DNA from: Candidatus Cloacimonadota bacterium
Lineage (GTDB): Bacteria; Cloacimonadota; Cloacimonadia; Cloacimonadales; TCS61
DNA: 5,398 nt
Reading direction: 5' to 3'
Assembly (NCBI GenBank): GCA_030626645.1
Contig: DAOUTP010000137.1
Location: 1-5,398 of the forward strand
Part shown: positions 1 to 5,398 of the stretch, in pieces
Layout: every line of letters starts with the position of its first letter
Position numbering within the stretch: the stretch's first letter is position 1
Position numbers and translations under genes: made by a program
The notes under the pieces: model-generated
The model's input: the letters and a program-made list of their open reading frames with translations, nothing else
Database searches by the model: none
What the model was told of the DNA's origin: nothing

Positions 1-1650
1 ATTGGAATCTGGATCTTCCTGATGCGTGGAATGAGAGGTGGAGCAAGCCAGGCATTCAGTTTTGGGAAAAGCAAAGCTAAACTTAATGCTAATGGAAAAA
101 CTAAAGTAACATTTGAAGATGTAGCCGGAGTTGATGAAGCAAAAGAAGAATTGGAAGAAATAGTTGATTTTTTAAAAGACCCTAAGAAATTCCAGAGACT
201 GGGCGGCAGGATTCCCCGTGGTGTTCTACTTCTTGGAAGACCCGGAACAGGTAAAACTTTACTTGCAAAAGCAGTAGCAGGAGAAGCTAAAGTTCCATTT
301 TATAGTATTAGTGGTTCCGATTTTGTTGAGATGTTCGTTGGAGTTGGAGCATCACGTGTTCGTGATATGTTTGCCAATGCTAAAAAAACTGCCCCATGCA
401 TTGCTTTTATTGATGAGATAGACGCAGTTGGAAGACATCGCGGTTCTGGTCTTGGTGGAGGACACGATGAAAGAGAACAGACTTTAAACCAATTACTGGT
501 TGAAATGGATGGATTCGATCCTAATGATTCAGTTATTATTATCGCTGCCACGAATAGACCTGATGTTCTTGACCCTGCATTACTTCGTCCAGGTCGTTTT
601 GACAGACAGATTGTCGTGGACTTACCGGACATAAAAGGCAGAGAAGCTATATTGAAAGTACATACAAGAAAATTACCTATCTCCCTTGCCGTGAGATTAA
701 ATATAATTGCTCGTGTTACACCTGGGTTCAGTGGCGCAGATCTTGCTAACTTGGTTAATGAAGCGGCTTTACTGGCTGCTAAAACTGGTAAAAAGGTGAT
801 CGAGATGAGCGATTTTGAAGAAGCAAAAGATAAGGTTACATTAGGAAAAGCCAGGAAGAGTAAAGTTATTACAGAAGAAGATAAAAAAATAACCGCAATC
901 CATGAAATTGGACATGTACTTTGTTCAATGTTTTTAAACAAGGTTGAACCAATACACAAAGTAACGATCATTCCCAGAGGTTTTACAGGTGGAGCTACTC
1001 ATTTTCTGCAAACCGATAAATCTTATTATTCCAAAAGTTATATGGAACAATCATTAATAGGATTACTGGGAGGTCGTGCGGCTGAAGAGATCATATTCAA
1101 TGATGTTTCTACAGGTGCTACCAATGATATTGAGCGAGTTACGGAAATTGCAAAACAGATGGTTTGTAATTGGGGAATGAGCGAAAAGCTGGGACCTATT
1201 ACATTAGCAAAAAAGCAAACTCAGATGTTTCTTGGTAGAGATATTTCACAACACGATCAGATAAGTGAAGAAACAGCTAAAATTATCGATAGTGAAATTA
1301 AATGTCTAATTACAGATGCTCATAAAAAAAGTTTAGAGATCCTCAATAATAAACGTAAACTTTTAGAGACTTTAGCAGATGAATTGCTAATTAAGGAAAC
1401 ACTCGATGCTGAAGAAATATTTGAATTAAGTTTGCCATTTATTAGCGGGTCTGATAAAGAAATTGTAGAAAAACAATTTCTAAAGATCAAAGTTATAAAT
1501 GATGAAATTAAACAAGCAGAAGAAATGGCAAAAAAGGAAGAAGCTAAAAAGAAAGCGGCAGAGAAGAGAAAGCTAAAGGCAGAAAAAGCAAAAAAAGAAG
1601 CAGAAATGAAAGAGCAAGAAGAAAAGAATAAAGATAATCCAAATAAATAA
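1..1650 (+). CDS. ftsH: ATP-dependent zinc metalloprotease FtsH (5' partial)
   Basis: Membrane-anchored AAA+ protease that extracts and degrades membrane and cytosolic proteins as a hexamer. The frame is open to the left edge: the first residues, IGIWIFL, look like the end of transmembrane segment 2, so the ATG at 22 is internal. Roughly 110-150 N-terminal residues (TM1, periplasmic domain, most of TM2) are missing. Numbering from the Met at 22: Walker A GRPGTGKT 72-79, pore FVG 105-107, Walker B FIDEID 129-134, second region of homology about 175-195 with arginine fingers R192 and R195, zinc motif HEIGH 294-298, and probable third zinc ligand D369 in TGATND. All catalytic residues are present. 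Oddities are R for the usual first P of Walker A, I for A in HEAGH, AVRL for the usual DVDL at 223-226, and a shortened segment after RG at 319-320. The last 46 residues (497-542) are almost only Lys, Glu and Ala, probably a long charged helix. Family identity is certain; housekeeping FtsH versus paralogue is open. Confidence 0.96.
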   Translation: MGIWIFLMRGMRGGASQAFSFGKSKAKLNANGKTKVTFEDVAGVDEAKEELEEIVDFLKDPKKFQRLGGRIPRGVLLLGRPGTGKTLLAKAVAGEAKVPFYSISGSDFVEMFVGVGASRVRDMFANAKKTAPCIAFIDEIDAVGRHRGSGLGGGHDEREQTLNQLLVEMDGFDPNDSVIIIAATNRPDVLDPALLRPGRFDRQIVVDLPDIKGREAILKVHTRKLPISLAVRLNIIARVTPGFSGADLANLVNEAALLAAKTGKKVIEMSDFEEAKDKVTLGKARKSKVITEEDKKITAIHEIGHVLCSMFLNKVEPIHKVTIIPRGFTGGATHFLQTDKSYYSKSYMEQSLIGLLGGRAAEEIIFNDVSTGATNDIERVTEIAKQMVCNWGMSEKLGPITLAKKQTQMFLGRDISQHDQISEETAKIIDSEIKCLITDAHKKSLEILNNKRKLLETLADELLIKETLDAEEIFELSLPFISGSDKEIVEKQFLKIKVINDEIKQAEEMAKKEEAKKKAAEKRKLKAEKAKKEAEMKEQEEKNKDNPNK

Positions 1651-1665
1651 TATGAGGATCGTATA

Positions 1666-2199
1666 ATGAAGGATATGCATGGCACAACTATATTGGGTGT
1701 TAAACTCAAAGGTAAAGTGGCTATCGGTGGTGATGGACAGGTTACTTTAGGGCATACTGTAGTAAAAGCAACTGCACAAAAGATCAGAACATTATACGAT
1801 GGAAAAGTAATTGCAGGTTTTGCCGGTGCAACTGCAGATGCTTTTACATTATTCGAGAAATTCGAAGGAAAATTAAAAGAATACAAAGGGAATTTAAAGC
1901 GAGCCGCAGTTGAACTGGCAAAGGACTGGCGTTCAGATAAAATGCTGCGTAGATTAGAAGCGATGATAATAGTAGCGGATAAGAAAACGCTTCTTTTGGT
2001 TTCCGGAACCGGAGATGTACTGGAACCGGATGATGATATTATTGCAATAGGCTCAGGTGGTAATTATGCGCTGGCAGCAGCAAAAGCTTTGGTTGATAAT
2101 AAAAATCTCACTGCTTCCCAAATCGTGGAACGCTCTTTAAAGATCGCATCTGAAATCTGCATTTATACAAACAACAATATCATGATTGAGGAACTTTAA
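1666..2199 (+). CDS. hslV: ATP-dependent protease proteolytic subunit HslV (ClpQ)
   Basis: Peptidase subunit of the cytoplasmic HslVU complex. HslV forms a double hexameric ring whose N-terminal threonine cleaves substrates unfolded by HslU. At 177 aa it has the normal family length. The protein starts MKDMHGTTI: removal of a six-residue propeptide would expose Thr7 as the catalytic Thr1 (codon 1684-1686). In mature numbering the expected D17 (in GGDGQ) and K33 (in AQKIR) are present. Other family signatures are FAGATADAFTLFEKFE, VELAKDWRSD, SGTGDV with EPDD, and AIGSGGNYALAAA. The C-terminus ends YTNNNIMIEEL. The ATG at 1666 is preceded by GAGG (1654-1657) at 8 bases, better placed than for the alternative ATG at 1675. 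The gene follows ftsH by 15 bases and overlaps hslU by one base. All catalytic residues seen look intact. Confidence 0.98.
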   Translation: MKDMHGTTILGVKLKGKVAIGGDGQVTLGHTVVKATAQKIRTLYDGKVIAGFAGATADAFTLFEKFEGKLKEYKGNLKRAAVELAKDWRSDKMLRRLEAMIIVADKKTLLLVSGTGDVLEPDDDIIAIGSGGNYALAAAKALVDNKNLTASQIVERSLKIASEICIYTNNNIMIEEL

Positions 2200-2201
2200 T
2201 G
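2188..2201 (+). promoter_or_regulatory. hslU ribosome binding site and TAATG stop/start overlap
   Basis: GAGG (2188-2191) lies inside the last codons of hslV, seven bases before the hslU ATG (2199-2201). That ATG shares its A with the hslV TAA (2197-2199). This layout fixes the hslU start and favours re-initiation by ribosomes finishing hslV. Confidence 0.75.
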
Positions 2202-3551
2202 AAAAAATTCACACCAATTAGAATTGTAGAAGAACTTGATAAATATATAATTGGACAGGACAAAGCAAAACGCGCTGTGGCAATTGCCTTACGTAACCGT
2301 TGGAGAAGACAGCAAGTGGAAGGTGAACTCCAGCAGGAGATCATGCCTAATAACATCATTCTGATCGGGCCGACCGGTGTTGGAAAAACAGAAATTGCAC
2401 GAAGGCTTTCCCGACTGGCAAAGGCTCCATTTATTAAAGTTGAAGCTTCCAAATTTACAGAGGTTGGATATGTTGGGCGAGATGTTGAATCCATGGTACG
2501 CGAACTGATGAATATAGCTTTAAACGATGTTCGCACTGAGATGACAAATCGGGTACAAGTTCAGGCAAAAGTTAATGCTCGTAAGCGGATTGTTGATATC
2601 CTTTATCCAAAGAATCCGCTTAATCCACAAGATACAGAAGAGGAGATTAAGAAAAAAGAAGATAGATATCAGCGCATCCGCAAAAAAATGGAAACACTTT
2701 TTGATACTGGAGAACTGAATAACAGGGAAGTTGAAATTTCTTCCCAACGACGCGCTCCACATATTGATTTGTTTTCTCATACAGGAACCGAAAGTTTTGA
2801 ACTACCAATTGGTGAGATAATGGCTGGCATCATGCCTTTAAAAAGAAGTGAGAAGAAGAAGAAAGTTAATGTTAATGAAGCTTATAAATTACTGGTTGAA
2901 GAAGAAGCAGGCAAACTTGTTAATCCCGAAATCGTAAAAACAGAAGCTAAAAAACGGGTTGAAGATAATGGAATAATATTCATTGATGAGATTGATAAGA
3001 TAGCTGGGAATGAAAATAGAACTGGAGCTGATGTATCACGAAGTGGTGTTCAGCGCGACCTCCTCCCTATTGTAGAAGGTTCAAACGTTCCAACTAAATA
3101 CGGAATTATTGATACTTCTCATATCCTGTTCATAGCAGCCGGAGCTTTTACTACTTCCAAACCTTCTGACCTTATTCCTGAATTACAGGGACGTTTCCCA
3201 ATCCGCGAAGAACTGCACAGTCTTTCTAAAGATGATCTGCATAAAATTCTGCTCTATCCGAAAAACTCTTTAACTAAGCAATACATTGCACTGTTCAAAG
3301 CAGAGAATGTTAAACTTAGATTCAACGAAGAAGCTGTTGAAGAGATCGCAAATTTTGCTGCCAAGGCAAATGTGAAGATGGAAGATATCGGAGCACGAAG
3401 ACTTCATACGATCATGAATTCCCTCTTGGATGATCACCTTTTCAATATGCCGGATCCTAAAGTTAAATCGGTTAATATTACTAAAACCACAGTTCATAAT
3501 AAACTTGATAAGATCATTAAGAACGAAGACTTGAGCAAGTATATTTTGTAA
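2199..3551 (+). CDS. hslU: ATP-dependent protease ATPase subunit HslU (ClpY)
   Basis: AAA+ unfoldase that forms a hexameric ring, recognises substrates and threads them into HslV. At 450 aa it is close to the usual length (E. coli about 443). Domains in order: N-terminal ATPase part with Walker A GPTGVGKT at 57-64 and pore loop GYVG at 90-93; the HslU-specific inserted I-domain at about 110-245, highly charged; Walker B IIFIDE at 259-264; a conserved SGVQRDLLPIVEG stretch at 282-294; arginine finger R332 within ELQGRFPIR; sensor-2 GARRLH at 398-403. The C-terminus, NEDLSKYIL, is the conserved tail that inserts between HslV subunits to activate them. The start ATG overlaps the hslV stop (TAATG), with GAGG at 2188-2191 seven bases upstream, so translation is probably coupled to hslV and keeps the subunits near equal amounts. 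No key residue is missing. Confidence 0.98.
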   Translation: MKKFTPIRIVEELDKYIIGQDKAKRAVAIALRNRWRRQQVEGELQQEIMPNNIILIGPTGVGKTEIARRLSRLAKAPFIKVEASKFTEVGYVGRDVESMVRELMNIALNDVRTEMTNRVQVQAKVNARKRIVDILYPKNPLNPQDTEEEIKKKEDRYQRIRKKMETLFDTGELNNREVEISSQRRAPHIDLFSHTGTESFELPIGEIMAGIMPLKRSEKKKKVNVNEAYKLLVEEEAGKLVNPEIVKTEAKKRVEDNGIIFIDEIDKIAGNENRTGADVSRSGVQRDLLPIVEGSNVPTKYGIIDTSHILFIAAGAFTTSKPSDLIPELQGRFPIREELHSLSKDDLHKILLYPKNSLTKQYIALFKAENVKLRFNEEAVEEIANFAAKANVKMEDIGARRLHTIMNSLLDDHLFNMPDPKVKSVNITKTTVHNKLDKIIKNEDLSKYIL

Positions 3552-3609
3552 TGAAGATTCATTTAGATATTTTTGCAAGATTGCATTTAACATTTTATAA
3601 GGAGCAACC
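3552..3609 (+). other. 58-base hslU-propeller gene gap with ribosome binding site
   Basis: This is the longest gap in the window. It is A+T-rich and ends in AAGGAG (3599-3604), five bases before the ATG at 3610, which fixes that start. I find no convincing -35/-10 pair and no stable GC hairpin followed by a T run, so neither a promoter nor a terminator can be supported. An ATG overlapping the hslU stop (TAATG, 3549-3553) opens a 20-codon frame that crosses the whole gap and stops at 3611-3613, overlapping the next start as ATGA. Confidence 0.6.
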
Positions 3610-4506
3610 ATGAAACAAATAATCATGACCACAATTTTAATAATCAGTATCACAATTTTATCTTCGCAAGTAATCTCAGTAACACTTCCGGAAAAAGAAA
3701 CTGTTAAACTAACACCTTACGCAACATTCGATTTTGCAGACATTGAAGAGTCATCTGCAATTGTGAAAAGCCGAGTTTGGGATGATGTATATTGGACGTT
3801 GAACGATTCAGGATGCAATAACCGCATCTTCCCCTTTAACAGCAAAGGTGAATTATACAGAGCAGAATGGTACAAAGAAAAAGACGGTGGAATATTTATC
3901 GGTAACACTATAAATATCGACTGGGAAGAGATGGCTGTTGATAATGATGGAAATCTATATATTTGTGATACGGGAAATAATTTCAACACTAGAAAAGATC
4001 TGGCAATTCATGTTATTAAAGATCCCTTTCCATATGCAACCGGAAACACAACTTCTTTCCAAACAATTAATTTTTATTACCCTGAACAAAAAGCATTTCC
4101 TGCTGTTCCAAATAATTATGATTGCGAAGCTGTTTTCTGGGCAAAAGATAATTTGTATCTTCTCACTAAACACCGTGCCGATACTCAAACACATCTCTAC
4201 CGGTTCGATAGTTTAGATCAACTGAAGATCAATCCTATAACAAGAATCGGAACATTTGAAATTGGTGGAATGGTAACTGCTGCCGATGCGTCAATTGACG
4301 GAACAAAGCTTGCTGTTCTTACATATAATAACGTTTGGGTATTTGAAGCTGAGGATGGAGATTATTTTAATGGTAAAATTAGCTGGCTGCCCATAACTGC
4401 AAATCAATGTGAAGCTATTTGCTTTGATGGAGATGATCTCATTATCACCAGCGAGCAGATGGAACTTTTCAAACTTCCCATATCTGAACTTATTCCGGTT
4501 AATTAA
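3610..4506 (+). CDS. Secreted beta-propeller-like protein of unknown function
   Basis: A 298-aa protein with a Sec-type signal peptide: Lys at 2, hydrophobic stretch about 4-17, plausible signal peptidase I site near 20-25, and no lipobox cysteine, so it is probably periplasmic or released. The mature part shows degenerate repeats typical of propeller blades: ESSAIV at 47-52 leading to WTLNDSG at 62-68; DWEEMAVD then GNLYICDTGNN at 104-124; DCEAVFW then NLYLLTK at 171-187; TAADASIDGTKLAVLTY at 223-239; QCEAIC then DLIITSE at 266-282. The order NDSG, DWE-x-(M/I)A, GNLY-I-D-GNN, EA and TAAD-S-DG matches, from memory, a widespread uncharacterised bacterial propeller family distantly like NHL or phytase-like propellers. 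Five cysteines (69, 119, 172, 267, 271) could form disulfides after export. AAGGAG lies five bases before the ATG, and the gene overlaps its downstream neighbour by one base. Ligand and activity are unknown; I see no catalytic motif. Confidence 0.85.
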   Translation: MKQIIMTTILIISITILSSQVISVTLPEKETVKLTPYATFDFADIEESSAIVKSRVWDDVYWTLNDSGCNNRIFPFNSKGELYRAEWYKEKDGGIFIGNTINIDWEEMAVDNDGNLYICDTGNNFNTRKDLAIHVIKDPFPYATGNTTSFQTINFYYPEQKAFPAVPNNYDCEAVFWAKDNLYLLTKHRADTQTHLYRFDSLDQLKINPITRIGTFEIGGMVTAADASIDGTKLAVLTYNNVWVFEAEDGDYFNGKISWLPITANQCEAICFDGDDLIITSEQMELFKLPISELIPVN

Positions 4507-4508
4507 TG
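4504..4508 (+). promoter_or_regulatory. TAATG overlap; coupled start lacking a Shine-Dalgarno
   Basis: The stop TAA (4504-4506) of the propeller gene shares a base with the next ATG (4506-4508). The preceding bases, CCGGTTAAT, contain no GAGG or AGGA-like sequence, unlike the other starts in the window. Initiation therefore probably depends on ribosomes terminating on the upstream gene. Confidence 0.6.
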
Positions 4509-5153
4509 AAAAAAGGTCTTCTCTTTGTTTTGCTACTTCCAATTCTACTTTTTAGTGAAATCACTAACGATTACAAGATAGCAATAGGTGAAGATATATA
4601 TTATTCATCATTCAGCACAGCAATCACAGATTCGCTTATTCTCTATATATACAGACATGAAGCGGAAGAGCAGATTAATTATTACAATTTGGATGGAACT
4701 ACTCAAAAATTCACTTATAAAGACAGCATTAATAATATTGATCTTTCTGCAATTAAAGATGGAAAAAGCATAACTGTAATAGGAAATGCAGCTGATAATA
4801 TTATCGACAAAACAATTAAAATTGATGAGAATCCCTGGAAACAATCGATGTCATATTCTTTATCAGAGTTTGCGTTAGGGGAAAGTGAGAAAATCGAATT
4901 TTGGATCGTACGAATGGATAAATTCAAAAGTGTGAAAATGCAAGCAGAAAAAGATAACATTGAAGATATAACTATCAATGGGAAACTGTTTCATACCGTA
5001 AAAGTTAAAATTAGCTCTGCTGGCGTGCTATCAAAGTTATGGCATGGTTATTACTGGTATCAAGTTTCAGATGGCTTATTCTTGAGATATGAAGGCTTGA
5101 ACGGTCTCCCCGGTTCAACTAAAACAATAATTGAAATACAAGAGAAGGAGTAA
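4506..5153 (+). CDS. Secreted DUF3108-like hypothetical protein
   Basis: A 215-aa protein with a clear signal peptide: KK at 2-3, a Leu/Ile/Phe core at 5-16, and probable signal peptidase I cleavage after FS (16-17). It has no cysteine, so it is not a lipoprotein. The rest looks beta-rich with alternating polar and hydrophobic residues. The C-terminal half contains IEFWIVR (130-136), MQAEK (145-149), ITINGKLF (155-162), TVKVKI then LSKLWHGYYWYQVSDG (164-190), and LFLRYEGLNGLPGSTKT (191-207). This resembles, from memory, DUF3108-type periplasmic proteins, whose last strands carry a tryptophan/tyrosine-rich turn followed by DG-x-x-(L/V)RYEG. No function is established for those relatives that I can state. 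Its coupled start suggests production in fixed ratio with the propeller protein. The signal peptide call is strong; the family call is tentative. Confidence 0.8.
   Translation: MKKGLLFVLLLPILLFSEITNDYKIAIGEDIYYSSFSTAITDSLILYIYRHEAEEQINYYNLDGTTQKFTYKDSINNIDLSAIKDGKSITVIGNAADNIIDKTIKIDENPWKQSMSYSLSEFALGESEKIEFWIVRMDKFKSVKMQAEKDNIEDITINGKLFHTVKVKISSAGVLSKLWHGYYWYQVSDGLFLRYEGLNGLPGSTKTIIEIQEKE
5145..5150 (+). promoter_or_regulatory. Ribosome binding site of the lipid-kinase-family gene
   Basis: AAGGAG lies in the last sense codons of the DUF3108-like gene, six bases before the ATG at 5157. It identifies that ATG as the start even though the gene runs off the window. Confidence 0.75.
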
Positions 5154-5156
5154 AAT

Positions 5157-5398
5157 ATGGGAATTTCTGATATCAAACATTTTTCTGTGATCTTCAATCC
5201 TACGGCAGGAAAGGGGAATGCACTTAAAAAACTTCCGATCATAATAAAATTCTTAGATGAGAATAATTTAAATTACGAAATCCATACAACAGAAAGAATT
5301 GGACATGCGATAGAATTAGCAGAAGAATTATGTAATAATGTAGGAACGGTCATAATCGCTGCAGGTGGAGATGGAACAATAAATGAAGTGATTAATGG
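5157..5398 (+). CDS. Diacylglycerol kinase family lipid kinase (3' partial)
   Basis: The first 80 codons of a protein with the diacylglycerol kinase catalytic domain (YegS/DgkB/BmrU type). These soluble or membrane-peripheral enzymes phosphorylate lipids such as diacylglycerol with ATP. Visible signatures are the first strand with the nucleotide-binding FNPTAGKGNA (13-22) and the hallmark GGDGTINEV (70-78). Between them lie a helix (about 23-36), a strand YEIHTT (40-45) and a helix with EELC, as in the Rossmann-like N-terminal half of the family. There is no signal peptide or membrane segment. The gene starts three bases after the preceding stop with a strong ribosome binding site. The rest of the catalytic domain and the C-terminal beta-sandwich lie beyond the edge, so the substrate (diacylglycerol, phosphatidylglycerol or another lipid) cannot be judged. 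NAD kinase also has a GGDGT motif, but the NPTAGKG start favours the lipid kinase family. Confidence 0.92.
   Translation, partial: MGISDIKHFSVIFNPTAGKGNALKKLPIIIKFLDENNLNYEIHTTERIGHAIELAEELCNNVGTVIIAAGGDGTINEVIN

Noticed and set aside
22..24. ATG at 22 as the true ftsH start
   Set aside because: The frame is open to base 1 and the upstream codons encode the end of a hydrophobic segment (IGIWIFL) exactly where TM2 of FtsH ends, so the gene is cut by the window edge.
300..971. Long minus-strand frame of 223 codons inside ftsH
   Set aside because: It lies fully antisense to the conserved ATPase and protease domains, resembles no known protein, and has composition explained by the complement of the coding strand.
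1320..1886. Minus-strand frame of 188 codons rich in Phe, Ser and Ala across the ftsH tail and hslV
   Set aside because: It is the reverse complement of the A-rich Lys/Glu tail, which automatically gives a hydrophobic Phe/Ser frame. It is not a membrane protein gene.
3573..3586. TGCAA-GA-TTGCA inverted repeat after hslU as a terminator
   Set aside because: The two-base loop is too tight, the arms are five A/T-rich pairs, and no T run follows downstream (3587 onward is TTAACATTTTATAA). It is at most a chance palindrome.
3572..3600. TTTGCA ... TTATAA as a promoter for the propeller gene
   Set aside because: The -10 match is poor and its position would leave almost no leader before the ribosome binding site at 3599. 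The region is simply A+T-rich.
5157..5398. NAD kinase as identity of the last gene because of GGDGT
   Set aside because: The N-terminal FNPTAGKGNA and the GGDGTINEV form match the diacylglycerol/lipid kinase family better than NAD kinase.

Overview
The window is an ordinary, densely packed, A+T-rich bacterial chromosomal segment. Six protein-coding genes lie in one direction (+) with almost no intergenic DNA; the largest gap is 58 bases. In order they are: ftsH (5' end cut by the window edge), hslV, hslU, a gene for a secreted beta-propeller-like protein, a gene for a secreted DUF3108-like protein, and the start of a diacylglycerol/lipid-kinase-family gene (3' end cut by the window edge). I see no RNA gene, mobile element, CRISPR array, long repeat, convincing promoter or terminator.

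Organism: FtsH, a threonine-type HslV and HslU indicate a bacterium. Four of the five visible starts have good Shine-Dalgarno sequences (GAGG or AAGGAG). The propeller and DUF3108-like proteins recall secreted proteins of the Bacteroidetes/FCB side of the tree, and the whole set fits an uncultured FCB-related lineage such as Cloacimonadota. This placement is a guess from protein flavour and codon usage.

Layout: bases 1-3551 form a cytoplasmic and membrane proteolysis block. FtsH is a membrane-anchored AAA+ zinc metalloprotease. HslV is the threonine peptidase and HslU the AAA+ unfoldase of the HslVU (ClpQY) complex. hslV and hslU overlap in TAATG, which suggests translational coupling and equimolar output. 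Bases 3610-5153 encode two exported proteins, again joined by a TAATG overlap, the second without a visible Shine-Dalgarno sequence. From 5157 a lipid-kinase-type gene begins, with its own strong ribosome binding site. Uniform direction and tight spacing suggest one transcript or a few overlapping ones, with the promoter upstream of the window.

Most noteworthy: the FtsH differs from the family consensus at several highly conserved positions (Walker A GRPGTGKT, zinc motif HEIGH, a remodelled segment after the zinc helix) and has a long Lys/Glu/Ala tail, so it may be a specialised paralogue. Three energy-dependent protease components are clustered. The secreted pair has no assigned function. 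I did not find a clearly novel multi-gene system.
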